A stretch of DNA of 64,000 nucleotides from Branchiostoma lanceolatum (GCF_035083965.1 NC_089726.1:6825501-6889500); one strand, 5' to 3'; counted from the stretch's first letter, positions 1 to 16,499 are shown. Made by a program: numbers and translations. Notes: generated by a model not told the origin, from the sequence alone.

Positions 1-59
1 GTGGGCTGTTATCCAAGTGCACGGTATTGGAAGGTGGAGCCCAACCCTCACCATCCACC

Positions 60-235
60 GCCTTTTATCTCCCTAACCAAAGTCTCGTACCCATTTTTAC
101 ACCTGGGTGGAGTGAGGAACATCGTGTTAAGTGCCTTTCCCAAGGGCACAACATCAGTGAAATGGCAAGATTCGAACCCAGGACCTCTAGGTGCTGGACC
201 AAATACCCTGCCGTTACGTCAAACGACCCGATACG
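60..235 (-). repeat. tRNA-derived SINE-like fragment
   Basis: Read on the minus strand, the upper end resembles a tRNA-derived SINE head, with a B-box-like GGGTTCGAATC near 170-180. The body shares the stretch around 105-150 (gtgttaagtgcctttccc) with a second copy at about 34.86 kb. It is a dispersed element, not a functional tRNA gene: I see no complete cloverleaf. The family name is unknown to me. Confidence 0.5.
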
Positions 236-365
236 AGTAAAAGTTATGTGGCAGAAAGATCTGCTCCTAACTTTCCATTTGTTACTTAGCCAAGTTAGCC
301 CATACATCAAACTGCAGGGTTCCCTTCAAGATTAAAAATAGCTCACGCTAGCCCAGATACTCATT

Positions 366-750
366 GTCGAGAGAAGAGTGTAGTTGCAAAGACAAGGCAA
401 AAATACATAACTTATTAGTCATTTCCTGACTTTTAGGGCTTGGACTTAAAGCTAGACGTTTCTTTGAATTCAATTGGTATTTCGAAAATTGTCGTATTAA
501 TTTCTTTTGGTTCTGTTTGTTTGCTCACTTCTTCCTAACTCGGATGATCAATATAATGTAGATATTGAGGGTGGAGGGGGTCAGTATTCAGGTATATTCT
601 TTGTCGAGAGCAACGACAAGGCAAATATGCATAACCTATTCATTTTATTCGGACTTTTAAGACTTGTAGTTAAAGTTACACGTCGATTAAATGTTAGTGG
701 TATTTGTTACATTGGTTGCTTATGGTTCTGTCTGTTTGCTTACCTCCAAG
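366..750. repeat. Diverged direct duplication, two units about 235 bp apart
   Basis: The stretch 366-535 and the stretch 601-750 share ordered blocks: tgtcgagag, gacaaggcaaa, cataac, and tggttctg followed by gtttgctcac or gtttgcttac. This indicates an old, diverged tandem duplication. No coding capacity is convincing here. The interval up to 1279 is downstream of the minus-strand kinase gene and may include its 3' UTR; a minus-strand AATAAA lies at 644-649. Confidence 0.45.
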
Positions 751-1279
751 TTACCACTACGTGTGACGAAGCTGAAATGTTTATGCCTAAACGTCTGACG
801 ACATCGGACCTGAATTGAAAAACGGAACTTCCGCATTCCACAAGGTCTGGTTTTCTGTTTGTGACAAGACAACTTCCCCTATCTAAATCGTGTTCTTACA
901 TTTCGGACGACAACATCTCCTCTTTCCCTCAACAAAGATTTCTGGAGATAAAGACTAGACAAAAGTTTGCATTCCCTAGAACATATTATTTATCTTACTG
1001 ATTAAGCGTACTGAATCCTGCAGTGGCAAAGTACGTGAAAAGTGACACTGTTGTTCGTGATGGAAAAAGCCAATGCAGTCGTTCCACATATACTGTATAT
1101 ATACACATTTAGATAGTCCAGTTCTTGCATATATTAAGCTGCGTTAGTGATCTTCCTTTCTCTGTAATCTGTTTTACTTGATATATCTTTCGTCCTTTCT
1201 TTTCCGTCAATCATGTCGACCATACATTAAGGGTGGGAGGGTTAGTTAAATTGACTAAAAATGACTAAAAGTCAGCGAG

Positions 1280-4003
1280 TCAGTCATCATCCATACTTTC
1301 TTCCAAACGCGGTTCCAGTTCTACAGCGTCGGGCCTGTCCTGTGGGCCTCTGGCCCAACACTGACACATCAGCCTGTACAGGGAAACGGGACATTTCTCC
1401 GGCTTCTCCAGTCTGGTACCACGTTTCAGGAGCCGCACCAGCTGTCCGCAATCCGGACGGTACACCCGGGGGTAGCGCGGCTCCTCTCCGAACGTGGCGA
1501 TCTCCCACAGCAGCACGCCGAACGACCACACGTCACTGTGGCTGGAGAACACTCCGTCCTGGAGAGACTCCAGCGCCATCCACTTCAGCGGCAACAGGTC
1601 GTCCTGGCCGAGGTGCGTGGTGTGTACGTAGACCGTGTTGGCGTAAACGTCCCTGGCGAGACCGAAGTCGGCCAGTTTGGCCACGCCGTCCTCTGTGATG
1701 AGGACGTTCCGCGCGGCCACGTCACGGTGGACGATCTTGAGAGTTTCCAGCTCGTGAAGTGCGCGGGAAACGTGCACAGCGAACCGCAGCAGGTCGGACA
1801 GACGAGTGTCGGGTTTCTGGCGGGACCCTCGTAAGAAGTGAAGAAGGTCTCCTCTCGGAGCGTACTCCAGCAGGATCCGTCTGGGCCGAGACTGAGTGAT
1901 GATGCCATGCAGCTGGACGATGTTTGGGTGGACACGTTGGTCATCTCCCTCTCTGTGTTCGGACTGATCGTGAAGCGAGATGAGACTGTCTACTTCTCGA
2001 TAAAAGTCCCGGTAACACCGCTCACTCCCATCGCCGCTCTCATGAGCCAGACAGATCGACTTCGCGGCGACCAAGACCGGTTCCTTCCCAGGTGTGCGCA
2101 GCTTAGCTAACACCACGTGACCAGAGATCCCCTCTCCAATCGTCGTCACCACCTTTAGGTGTTCTTCACATCGTTCCCATGGCAACCGACGGTTCGCCGC
2201 CACTTCCTCTTTCTCCTCGTCTTGTGCGGCCGGTTCTTGCAGTAGAATGCATTCTTCCTGTTGCCTCTGTGGATCATTCCACATATTTTTCTTTCTTAGA
2301 AGAACCCAAGCTGATGTCACGATCACAACGAGAGCAGGAATCACAAGAATAGCTAGTAACTGTAGATTTTGGCTTCCTAGTCTAGCACGTAGTCGGCTGC
2401 AGTCCTGTCCAGTCCACGGCTCTTGGCAGAAGCACGTCCCGTTGATGTGATCACAGACACCCCCGTTCTGACACGCACACGAAAAACTACAATTCAAACC
2501 GTAGTGACCATGGGAGCACGGACGATCGCAATGTTTTCCCCTCCACCCTGGCAGGCACACGCAGCCACTCCACCGGTCACACCGGCCTCCGTTCTCACAG
2601 TCACACGTGTCGTTACAAAACGTCCCGTACAGGTTGGGAGGACAACTCGTGACGTTTAGAATCAGTTCTTTCTCTAGAACGACCTTCGTCCCGACAGTTT
2701 CAGCGACACACGTGTAGACACCATTATAATCATCCCGGAAAGCCTTCCTGGTAAACTCTATGGTTGATGTTTGGTTTGATAAGACTCTGGGGGCGTTCAA
2801 GTGAAATGGTCTGTACTTCAGCGCCATGGACGACACGTTGAGGTGAACTGCAGTGCACGACAGTGTTACATTACTGCCGATGAAAATGTGTTGCCTAGGA
2901 ACCGTTACTATGGCTACCGCTTTGGTGGGGATGTCACAGGCCACACCTATCCATCCAGGAGGACACATACAGGCACCGTTGAAACCATGGCAACGGGCGC
3001 CATTCTTACACACGCAGTCCTGTTCACACCATGGACCAAACCTTCCCCTTGCGCAGCCGAGTTTGTCTATTGTTAACTGCATGGAATAGATCGTTGTGTC
3101 TTCTGAGATTTGGAAATAGATAGGAGTTGACTCACACCTAATCGTAGCTGGTGACAATGTTTGGTAAGCGTCGATTTGATAGACCCAGAAGTACCCAAAA
3201 CTTGCGTCATTAACCCATTTAGGCTTAATGAGGTGTCTTCTCCGAAGATCTTGGAACACACCATTGGGACTTGTTCGACTCACCAGCTGTACATGAACAG
3301 TCATGCCCGTTTGGCTGGAAGAACAGTTTAACGTTGCTCCCGAGGCAGTAGCAATGTTCGCCCAGCCGTTATCTTTCAAACTCTTCAAACCACTGACAAA
3401 CATGCCGCCGCAGACGTCGTTATCCGATCGTAGAACAAAGTTATGATTGCGCTGTTCAGTCTGTAAGGTGGATGTGTGAATCCAGCCTGTTTCGTATCTA
3501 GAAATGTAGTTGGAGAAGTTAAACAGTCGTTGAGGACTCCCTTCCCTTTCTGGAGTCTCACATGTTGTGTTGTATAGCGGTGGGTAGCCGTGTACATCAG
3601 TGATAGCGATTTTCACGGAGTAGGTCTCCTTGGAAATATTAAATTGTTTATCATTTATATCGGCACAGTTCAACAACACGACAAGATCATACCTTTGACG
3701 AACGCGGAAGTCGAGTGGATTAGCGACACGCAGGACGCCCTGTGATCCCTCGGCATCGGGATTGAGCGAAAACCTTCCGTACGGGTCTCCGTCGACGATT
3801 TGAAAGCTGATGTTATTGCCTTTACTGGATAGAACTGACGTGATGTTGGCCACAACAGTGCCGACAGGGACGTTCTCTGGTATGGACAGGTTGAACTTCT
3901 GTGCCGGAGAACTGTAGCCACTACTTTCCAGTGCTCTTGGTAGTCCTGATATTCCAATGAGCAGCCCGGTCAGTGTCACCCACCAGATGTTGTCGATAAT
4001 CAT
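1280..4003 (-). CDS. Single-exon receptor tyrosine kinase with cadherin-like, EGF and Ig domains
   Basis: An uninterrupted 907-residue type I membrane receptor. Residues 1-24 form a signal peptide. Residues 37-143 resemble one cadherin repeat (IPENVPVGTV, then LDFR and DVHGYPP where DxNDNxP is usual, so calcium binding may be altered). An uncharacterised Cys-containing region follows to about 315. Then come an EGF module (317-357), an Ig-like domain (360-452, with C383 and C432), two EGF modules (454-536) and a membrane span (about 548-569). The tyrosine kinase (about 617-900) looks active: glycine loop GEGISGHV at 623-630, K648, E670, HRDVAARN at 759-766, DFG at 779-781, and the receptor-type PLKWMALE. 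The EGF/Ig mix recalls Tie receptors, but I see no FN3 repeats and the cadherin-like start recalls Ret. Ligand is unknown. A 2.7-kb intronless ORF is odd beside multi-exon neighbours and suggests retroposition or intron loss. Domain calls are by eye. Confidence 0.88.
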   Translation of the reverse strand: MIIDNIWWVTLTGLLIGISGLPRALESSGYSSPAQKFNLSIPENVPVGTVVANITSVLSSKGNNISFQIVDGDPYGRFSLNPDAEGSQGVLRVANPLDFRVRQRYDLVVLLNCADINDKQFNISKETYSVKIAITDVHGYPPLYNTTCETPEREGSPQRLFNFSNYISRYETGWIHTSTLQTEQRNHNFVLRSDNDVCGGMFVSGLKSLKDNGWANIATASGATLNCSSSQTGMTVHVQLVSRTSPNGVFQDLRRRHLIKPKWVNDASFGYFWVYQIDAYQTLSPATIRCESTPIYFQISEDTTIYSMQLTIDKLGCARGRFGPWCEQDCVCKNGARCHGFNGACMCPPGWIGVACDIPTKAVAIVTVPRQHIFIGSNVTLSCTAVHLNVSSMALKYRPFHLNAPRVLSNQTSTIEFTRKAFRDDYNGVYTCVAETVGTKVVLEKELILNVTSCPPNLYGTFCNDTCDCENGGRCDRWSGCVCLPGWRGKHCDRPCSHGHYGLNCSFSCACQNGGVCDHINGTCFCQEPWTGQDCSRLRARLGSQNLQLLAILVIPALVVIVTSAWVLLRKKNMWNDPQRQQEECILLQEPAAQDEEKEEVAANRRLPWERCEEHLKVVTTIGEGISGHVVLAKLRTPGKEPVLVAAKSICLAHESGDGSERCYRDFYREVDSLISLHDQSEHREGDDQRVHPNIVQLHGIITQSRPRRILLEYAPRGDLLHFLRGSRQKPDTRLSDLLRFAVHVSRALHELETLKIVHRDVAARNVLITEDGVAKLADFGLARDVYANTVYVHTTHLGQDDLLPLKWMALESLQDGVFSSHSDVWSFGVLLWEIATFGEEPRYPRVYRPDCGQLVRLLKRGTRLEKPEKCPVSLYRLMCQCWARGPQDRPDAVELEPRLEESMDDD

Positions 4004-7000
4004 ATCGTTGCCGCACGTTCACGTTGTACGTCGCAGAAATATGCCGTCAGACGATCCTTGTTCTGTTCACTTTCCACCGTGTTTTTTAACTTATTCTGAG
4101 GGAGGAAGTTGACACGGATGACTTAAGTTACTTTTCAATAGTAAACACTGCCTTCAACATGCATGACCCCCATGCCAGCTCCCTTTACGGTTCAAGTTTC
4201 CCTCCACTTCGACTGAAAAGGTTACTTACAAGCAGAGGTCGCATGTGTATGTTATGTTTTCATGCCTTTGTTTCTCCACGCTAGATGTTGGGTTGAAGTC
4301 AACGCACGCTAGATGCTGTGGATTCTAGCGCTCTCGAAACTCTAAGGGTTTCGGTGCTAAACTGGAAGGATACTATATTTTAGCATTGCGACATAATAAT
4401 TTGCCAGTTTTTCCTTTCAAGTTTGTTTCGGAACTTTTATGTGACAAAAGGGGCGGGGGTTCCATGCATGACTTGATTTACATTTGTAGAACAACCTTTA
4501 TTTCTGTTTCATGCATGACGTCAAATATCAATTTCTTCCTATCTGTTGTTCAGATGGAAGCTTCTCTAGCTACTTAATATCGTTATCTATTACTAGTCGT
4601 ACGTTGTAGCAGAAAAAGGGGGAAGTTTCGGTTTTAGTGGCCCGATCCTATATTTGATAAAGCTATGAAAGAAAGAGGAAGTTAAAAGAAGAACAGAACA
4701 AAATACCTCGTCCAGTCGTATGCCAGACTTCCCTGTCCGAGTCATTTGTTGCTATTCAACTGTAACTGCGAAGTAAATCGGTTGCTCCTTGTTGTAATTT
4801 ATTCTCTGTGTGCGTCAAGGTACCTCTGCTATTTTTTAGCTGCTGTCTTTGTTTCAGTGGACTCAGTCAGCCTCGCAGTAATTGGAAAATATCGTTTTAA
4901 TACTCTGGGCCTTTTCACGTTCAAAAATTTCCCATACGTAGTATACGTCACTGTCCCCAAATGTACTTCGTACCAAAGTCGCTGGGCGTCTACCGTGCAA
5001 TCAATACTAGTACTTGCCTCGCCAAGTGTTACTGAGCCCATGCCCCTAACTGCAAGGTTTCTCTCAATACCAAATATACCTCAAACATCGCTCACGCTGA
5101 CCCTTGGTGCACCTTTAACACAATGGGTACTATGCATTACATACGCTAGAGCTAGTTCCAGTAACTTTTTATAGACAATGTAACGATTTATCATTGATTG
5201 TACAGACAGAAGATACACAATCATACAAACAAACATAAAACGGTATACGTACAACAAAATCTTTGAAAAGCGATTGGTATTTTTCACTTTTTCAATGACA
5301 CATCACTACAGTACATGTTGACTTTTCGGTTATGAATGCATGGATAACTAGAGTTCCACGAACACATCATCTTCGCCAAGTATCACCCCCTGCAAATTTG
5401 ATCATGCACCATACCATTTGGAAGTTATGATGGGGCGAATGAGTCCAGTCTAGATAGGGTTAAAATCATTTGGTGGTACAGGACTACTATATCACGGTGT
5501 AGAGTGTGCTGATATATGTTATAACTGGTCATGAAACATGTGCTTTTCAAAAAAGCTGGCGTTTTGTCTACGTTTATGAGTGTGAATTGTCTTTTCCCTT
5601 TTCTTGAAGTAAAATCTGCCAAAGAAAGTCACTCAAGTGCTGTTGAGTCTATAAGAAAAATTGTCATTTTGGGAAAGGAGTACTGTTTTAATAGAGAAAG
5701 GCAGATTGGGGAAAGCAATTTTGAAGTTACGGCACTTAACTTAAGTGCTTTTGAAAAAGCTGGTCTTGGCCTACAACTTGTACTTATTTCTGAAATATAC
5801 AATAGGCTCATTATAAAAGTTATCAATGTAATTATGTACGTAGCACGCAATAAAACATACAATTTGAAAAAGCACCATTGAATCATCAGCACTATCCATA
5901 ACAGCTAAGGTTCTATCTAGAATGACTACCAAATGTCAAACAAGTGTTCAAACCAATTAACAGCTACCTCATCCCTATTATTCTGGTTTCCGCATTTATA
6001 ACATTTCTTCCTTATTTTCCTGGATAATTTTGCTAAAATTCATGAAAATCCCCATATTTTTGTGCCGAGCGGCGTCACTTTCCACGTCCGTATTGTCTGA
6101 ATGAAGTCGATACTGAACAATGGAGCATTTGCTACTGTAACTAAGGATCGCTGTTTTGCAAATAACATCAAGAGCCTCTGTTTACATCGGGAATAGAAGT
6201 TTAGTGGCGAGTGTTTTGCAAGAATCATCTTACCGCGCATAGGAGCCGCTGCACGGTATTTTCCATTACAATGAACAGAAAAATTCGAATGCCGGGTTTG
6301 GAATCTAAAAAATATGAGTATGTTGATATTATATGGGCCACAAAGGTTCGATATACCAGTGTTGTAAGTTGAGAGTGATGATGAAATGATACAGTCAATA
6401 TAAAAATTTAAATCTTTATTCCATATCATACACATTTTGAAAGAAATAGTACATGTACACATCTACACAAAGCCCGCTGCAGTACCGACGGAAAATACCA
6501 CGGGAACCATTTTTGAACTTGACCTCCGTTTCTACAACATCTACACACCTGCAAAAAATCATGAAGATCCATCAACGTTTCCGTCACTTTTTTGCCTACA
6601 TACAAACACAAAAAATGCAAAGTCCGCTGCAGTACTGTTGAAAAACGCAAGGTGAACCATTTTCGAACTTGACCTTCCTTTGCACAACCACTACACACCT
6701 ACCAAAAATCATAAAGATTCATTGAAGCTTTGTTGAGTTATGCTCCTGACATACATTCAGACCCACCAAACAGCTTTTTCAACCGAAAACATAATCTTCT
6801 CCGAGTACAAGTACTCGGCGAAGATAATCAAAAGACAACATACAACATCTACTTAAAGATCACCTTCTTCTCCAATTAGGGGTGTTGACCCGTAAAAATA
6901 GCGGAAATACGGGTTGTGTTGATAGTGCATCGTCAGACGTAAAAAAATGGGTCATTTGTAAAAACGTCTTCTCTTTGTGTATGTTAATTCAAGAACACGG

Positions 7001-7231
7001 TGGAGATCGAACAGAACGGCCCTTTCACCACTATGCTTCCTTCACATCATCGTCTTCTGGTCCCCCATCTGATGCACTTTATACAAGAGTCGCTAGGTCC
7101 ACTATGTGGTTTGACCTCTGACCCACAAGGAATGCACACAGCGCGTGCCGACCCGAACAGACGCAACCACGCTAAGAAACTGGGCAAATTCCGTCTTCTT
7201 AAAGAACTACGGTAGTCATTCTTGAGCCACA
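4004..7231. other. Intergenic region between kinase gene and NAA10
   Basis: It presumably holds the divergent promoters of the minus-strand kinase (near 4.0-4.4 kb) and of NAA10 (just below 7.23 kb). No recognisable protein is encoded. The 116-codon ORF at 5531-5881 matches nothing I know. A dispersed repeat occupies about 6430-6830. Confidence 0.5.
6430..6830 (-). repeat. Dispersed repeat with internal units of about 150 bp
   Basis: Two units (ccgctgcagtac at about 6475 and again at about 6622) share blocks reading catttttgaacttgacct and acacacct...aaaaatcat. It ends in a hairpin, ctccgagtac/gtactcgg (about 6797-6822). The same family, in the other orientation, occurs at about 20.5-20.8 kb and 22.8-23.5 kb. 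Apparent ORFs inside (for example 6426-6698) are repeat sequence. Confidence 0.6.
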
Positions 7232-11784
<4,553 letters not shown>

Positions 11785-12294
11785 TCCACCTGACAACATG
11801 TGTGCAACATCACAACATAGGCAAGACTATCTGCAAATGTTGATATTCTGTACTGCAGTCTCATCACACTTAGTTTCAGATAGAATAGTTCATCCCTACA
11901 TCATACATGCAAAGATTGCTACCGTATAGTAATTTCCGTAGTGCCAGTATGGTTGAAAAATGCATAGAATAAGTCAGACCGATACTGGTTAAAAAAACTT
12001 CTAGATCATGTTTCTGTGGAAAGATACAATTTTTTGGGGAAAACAAAACCTGTGAAGGACAATTTAACCTGTGGGTTTCATACTTTAGAGTTGTTTTCAG
12101 AATTATGTTTGCTTTCTGCATGTGTATTGCAGAGGAAAAGTAACAAAATCAGAGTAAGATGTGTACTGCAATATCTTTTGAATCTCTTTTTGTATCCATT
12201 GTTTTAGAAGATATTGTTAACATACATGGGTACTTATTTTCCTGTGAAATGTTTTGTTTTGCCATCTTACCAAACACAATATGTGACAGTGTCC

Positions 12295-12300
12295 AATAAA
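12295..12300 (+). terminator. NAA10 polyadenylation signal AATAAA
   Basis: A canonical hexamer about 510 bp after the NAA10 stop codon and the only clear one before the convergent neighbour. It implies a 3' UTR of about 0.53 kb. Confidence 0.75.
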
Positions 12301-12341
12301 AAATCCAGGTGTACTAAAACCTGATTTTTTATGATCTCTTC

Positions 12342-12347
12342 TTTATT
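12342..12347 (-). terminator. Minus-strand polyadenylation signal AATAAA of the propeller gene
   Basis: TTTATT on the plus strand reads AATAAA on the minus strand, 61 bp past the stop codon at 12408. The 3' UTR would be short, and the transcript would end close to the NAA10 terminus. Confidence 0.7.
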
Positions 12348-12407
12348 CCAATCTGTAATCTAGTGAGAAAGGATGCTCATTGTATGCTAAAAGTAACAGA
12401 ATGAAGC

Positions 12408-15400
12408 TCAGTTGAACTCAATATACCCAAGCCCCCATATGTCCCCGCCCTGCCCATACTTCCCCACAGTGTACAGCCTGCCGTCATCAGCGTAATGGAC
12501 CTGCAGGGGCTGGGGGTTGGTGGCCTTGGGGTCGTCAGGTACAGGGAAGGGCAGTGTCTGTGTGGGCATGAGGTACGGCCAGGTGTACAGTGTGATGTCA
12601 GAGGTGTCGGGTTTCAGACCGGCGACGTAGTACTGGTCATTGGAGGCCTGGCTGAACCATATGTGGGGGTTGTTCCTGAAATAGAGATGCATCATTTGTA
12701 ATAGTAGTAGTCCACTGTGTTCTGCTGCTGCATAAATCATGTAAACTTGTGGGTCATTTGCATAAAATCTACAAAAGCTCTTATTTTTTCATGGAGATAT
12801 GAGGTCGCTGAACTCTAGTTAATGATACATTTGTAATGCATATTGAAAATTGTATCTTGAGGTTTAGTAATGGCTGGCTAGAAAAAAAAAGAAAACTGCT
12901 AGTTTTCCACTGTCTAAAAAAAAATACATGTAAAACAATGTATGTGGGGAAACCATGCCCGTAGTTTTAGACAAGCACATCAAACCATGGACAATGGTAC
13001 AACATGTATTAATGTCCAGTCCTAAAGAATGCAGAGGTGCATCATTTTATACACGTGAATAAAGTAGCATTGTATCTTGATTTGGTAGTAGTTGGCTAGA
13101 AAGCTACAAGTCTTCCATTGATTGTAGAAAGACAGAAAAACAATTTGAGAAAAAGTACTGTGTAAAATGTCTAGTCATGTATAATGAAGCATTTTCTGGT
13201 AGTATGCAAGGCTGGTAGTCAAAAGACAGGGTCTACGTTACTGTAATCCAAAATCAGCGCACATGAGAAGACTTCTATTTGATCTAACCAATGGACGCAA
13301 AGCACATTAAGTAGGTAGGATGCAGAGAATTCATCTCACCCAGTGCTGGCATTGAAGTAGCCGTGTACTTCCATGTCCGTCTTTTGGTCATCTGAAGCGG
13401 TGAGAGTCATCCCATTGTCGAGGAAAGCTCGGCTACCATCATAGGAGAACCACCAGTGCCTTCCGTAGTAGTAGTCTCCAAAGTTAGGGTTCTCCCATCT
13501 GCAAGACAAGTGCATTTCAGAAGAAATGTTTGAATTTCATGATAATGTGATCGTACAACAAAAAAGGAAGACTTAAAATGTAAAAGTTCTAATATCTCGA
13601 CATATTTAAACTGTAAATGACAGGAGGGACTAACACGTCGCGTTTTCCACCCAAAACCTTACATTGCTCTGATAGTGAGATCATTTGATTGTCGATCAAG
13701 ATAGTGATATCATGAACTGTCGATAGGAAATAGTGAACTAAAGTTAAGTTAGCTAAAATCCTCCCACACCATAATTGATGTATAGGGCGGTGCCCATCTC
13801 CGTTTCATAGCCCTGGGGTCACACTGTGGTGCAATCACTGCAGCAGGGGGCTAGTCCACTGGCAGTGGAGTGTGTTTAACTTCCATACTGTTTCATAAAT
13901 ATGTACCATTTTTATAAAGTCTTTGGTATGACTCAATGCGCCTCTTGTCCAGAGGTAGAAGGTCCATAATCGAGCTTGTCCTTCGTTTTGCCGACGCCTG
14001 CCCACATATCAACTATCATACGGACCCACCCACAACTTCTCGAGTTATGCGATCCACAAGCAAACAAACACAAACGGCGCTGATAGCATAACCGCCTTGG
14101 CGAAGGTTAAGAACTCACAGCCGACCCACACAGGTGGAGTTGACCATGAACTTGTTGACAGACTGCGGAGACAGCCCGGTGTCAGGGGAGTACACCCACT
14201 TCCTGTTCGGGTGGAGGAACGCGAGGGCACCGCCGTAGATGTTGTAAGGACACCTGGAACAGGGAAAGGAGACAAGCAGACTTTGATGAGCTCACAAGAA
14301 CCATCATAGCGCATACCTGCAATTTGTACCTTCCCTGTAACCGATTCTTTTGTTATGCTTACCTTCTTTTTCTTCCGTTCATGACAAATAAGGTCAATGA
14401 ACGTACCTGGACCAGACGGTTGTCACCATGGTTACTGGTAAAAGTAGCAGACCCTGTGGTGTTCTGTTACATTAGGTAGCAAGTGGTAGGACAGAGCTGG
14501 AAGGGCTGGTCACCGTATAGATGAATGTGTTTGAGCAAGAATACACAGAGCAGTAGTTTGCCGGTTAGGCCATGGTATGTGAAGGTCAACATTATCTATT
14601 TGCTTGCAAATTTTACATATATAATTTAGTTTAATCTTTTCCATCCACTGTTGAAATCACACACCAACTACCCCTCGGATAGGACGTTATATGGAGGTCC
14701 CGTGTTTGAAGACAGCCACACCTCAAGCACGTTGAAAGCAAACACTCGAAAAGAGTAGGGGTGTGAGTGGATCAAATAAATCTTTCCAGACATGTAGCTT
14801 GCACTGTTCAATACGAACCTGGTGTGCTACACCATTGGGCGGTTTACTTGGGACTCATCTATAACCCCCTTCTAAGCTTTATTTGATTTTTTGTCTTTCA
14901 AATGCTACCTTTTGTAAATAAGACTACCCTATGACAATCTACATAAGAACAGTACCTTTCGTAAGTTCCGTCATGAGATACGCAGACAACGTTAGTCCAC
15001 TGTCCATAACCCGGGAAGATACAGACCGCCCTGTTGACCACGACCATGCCGGACGTCTCGACGACCGGGACCGAGTACGTGTTCATGTAGGGCACAGTGG
15101 CGCCCAGGACGATGAAGCTGACGTAGGAGTTGTGCGCGACTGCCACGAGACCTCCGTCCGGCTCCACGGCTAGCATCTGCCCGGGGAGGGGGAGCGCGAA
15201 CCGTAGCGACGCCGTAGGCTTGCCGGAGGACACGTCTATCACGTCGAACACATGCGGGTTGCTGCCCAGGCCTAAGATGTTGTTCTTGGCGGGGTTGAAG
15301 ACGATCTGACTGTACTCCACGCTGTTTTCTACCAGCCACGCCTTAGAGGAGACGGCCTTGGTTATAGGGTTGGCTGCCGAGCAGGCCACGAGGAGAAGGA

Positions 15401-15419
15401 GAACGGACAAGAAATCCAT
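12408..15419 (-). CDS. Secreted beta-propeller-like protein, four exons (family unrecognised)
   Basis: Exons in transcript order: 14956-15419, 14119-14253, 13340-13498 and 12408-12675. All junctions are phase 2 GT-AG, giving 341 residues. I chose the ATG at 15419 because MDFLSVLLLLVACSAANP is a good signal peptide and the paralogue begins the same way; a longer in-frame start at 15503 is possible. The mature protein has repeated strand-turn segments of beta-propeller flavour: FDVIDVSSGKPTASLRF, PGQMLAVEPDGGLVAVAHN, HWWFSYDGSRAFLD, QVHYADDGRLYTVGKYG. Aromatic residues are frequent and four or so cysteines lie in the middle. No catalytic motif or transmembrane segment is visible. An extracellular role is inferred from the signal peptide only. 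A duplicate first exon lies upstream at 18651-19123. Confidence 0.8.
14670..14760 (-). repeat. Dispersed repeat fragment related to the 34.6-kb SINE-like element
   Basis: The complement of ataggacgttatatggag and the adjoining cccgtgtttgaagacagccac match the element at 34.63-34.82 kb. This copy lacks the palindromic insertion present there, so it shows the empty-site sequence. Confidence 0.65.
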
Positions 15420-16374
15420 GACGACTTGCCCCGACATGTTTGTGTTCTGTACAGGTACTACCACCCGTTGATCATGTGCTGGGTTCAAAGGTACGTCTCC
15501 CAACGCGGTAAATAGGCGGATATACCACAGATCAAAGAAAGGGCCGGGACGTCAAATGAATTGCAGCTTGTCGTTTTCAGGCATCATAAACATATATATA
15601 TCCTTTGCACTGAACCCAAAGGACGAATGTAGCACTGTGGAAACGTGCTGTTCCTTCCAGATTGGAAAGTTGCTCACTCACCTCACAGACATCGCAATGA
15701 TTGTACGGAAAGGGTGTGTAGGGTTTAATGGCCGATAAAAAATGCAGACATGTTTTCAACAATATTGTTATCCTTACGTGCACGTGGTCACTTTGTCATA
15801 GTACCTGAGAAATACAATGTTATACTTAGTCACGTATCCAAGATGACGTCGTTTACAAAGTGTATAGGCCTTGTGCGGGTGTCCCGTGGAGTACGGAGTT
15901 TCAGCCGGGAGACATAACACGACGGTTTTGGACGGCGTAGGTATCTATACGGAACAACTTGATAAAGGTGTGGTGTGAAATCATCGGAACTGGGTGCGTC
16001 TGTCACTTTTGGACCACAAAATTTAGCCGTCGTGTTTAAAAAAATTAAGAATAAAAATCCCAAGTTTGAGCATGTTAAAGAACCACACACCAGTTAGGCA
16101 TTGAGCGGCACTGCTCAAGACCATTGTACTTCTGCACCTGGCTTCAAAGAGAGATTAGTCGCACAATACAAGTACCGAATTTACAATTTTTTGCCAAGGC
16201 AGTTGGAAGAAAAACCCGACTACAATACATCGCGTGTGAGGGCAGTGTCATCATTACTTTCTCTCGCGCGGTATCCGTATGAACTTGAACTGTTGCATCA
16301 GCTGAACATACCAGGATCTATTTTTATATTCCCCTTCCAGTGGGAAGGGGGATATATTGTTTTTGCTTGCCTGT

Positions 16375-16412
16375 TCTTCTTCTTCTTCTTCTTCTTCTTC
16401 TTCTTCTTTCTT
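16375..16412. repeat. (TTC)n microsatellite
   Basis: About a dozen TTC triplets, next to the adjacent inverted motif ccccttccag/tgggaagggg at about 16331-16350. Confidence 0.9.
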
Positions 16413-16499
16413 CTGCCAAAAACCAAGTAGATGTGCGGTGGTAGCTCTACTAATGGTATTGCAGTAAGTTATATGTACGTTATGTTACATGATACGGAT

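Noticed and set aside
1261..1698. 145-codon plus-strand ORF starting just below the kinase gene stop
   Set aside because: It lies antisense to the kinase domain and has the Pro/Arg-rich composition expected of a shadow of GC-rich coding sequence.
5531..5881. 116-codon ORF upstream of NAA10
   Set aside because: No family signature, no splice context, AT-rich codon use and an equally long ORF on the other strand.
16101..16430. 109-codon ORF ending in a run of Phe
   Set aside because: Its C-terminus is a (TTC)n microsatellite and nothing supports expression.
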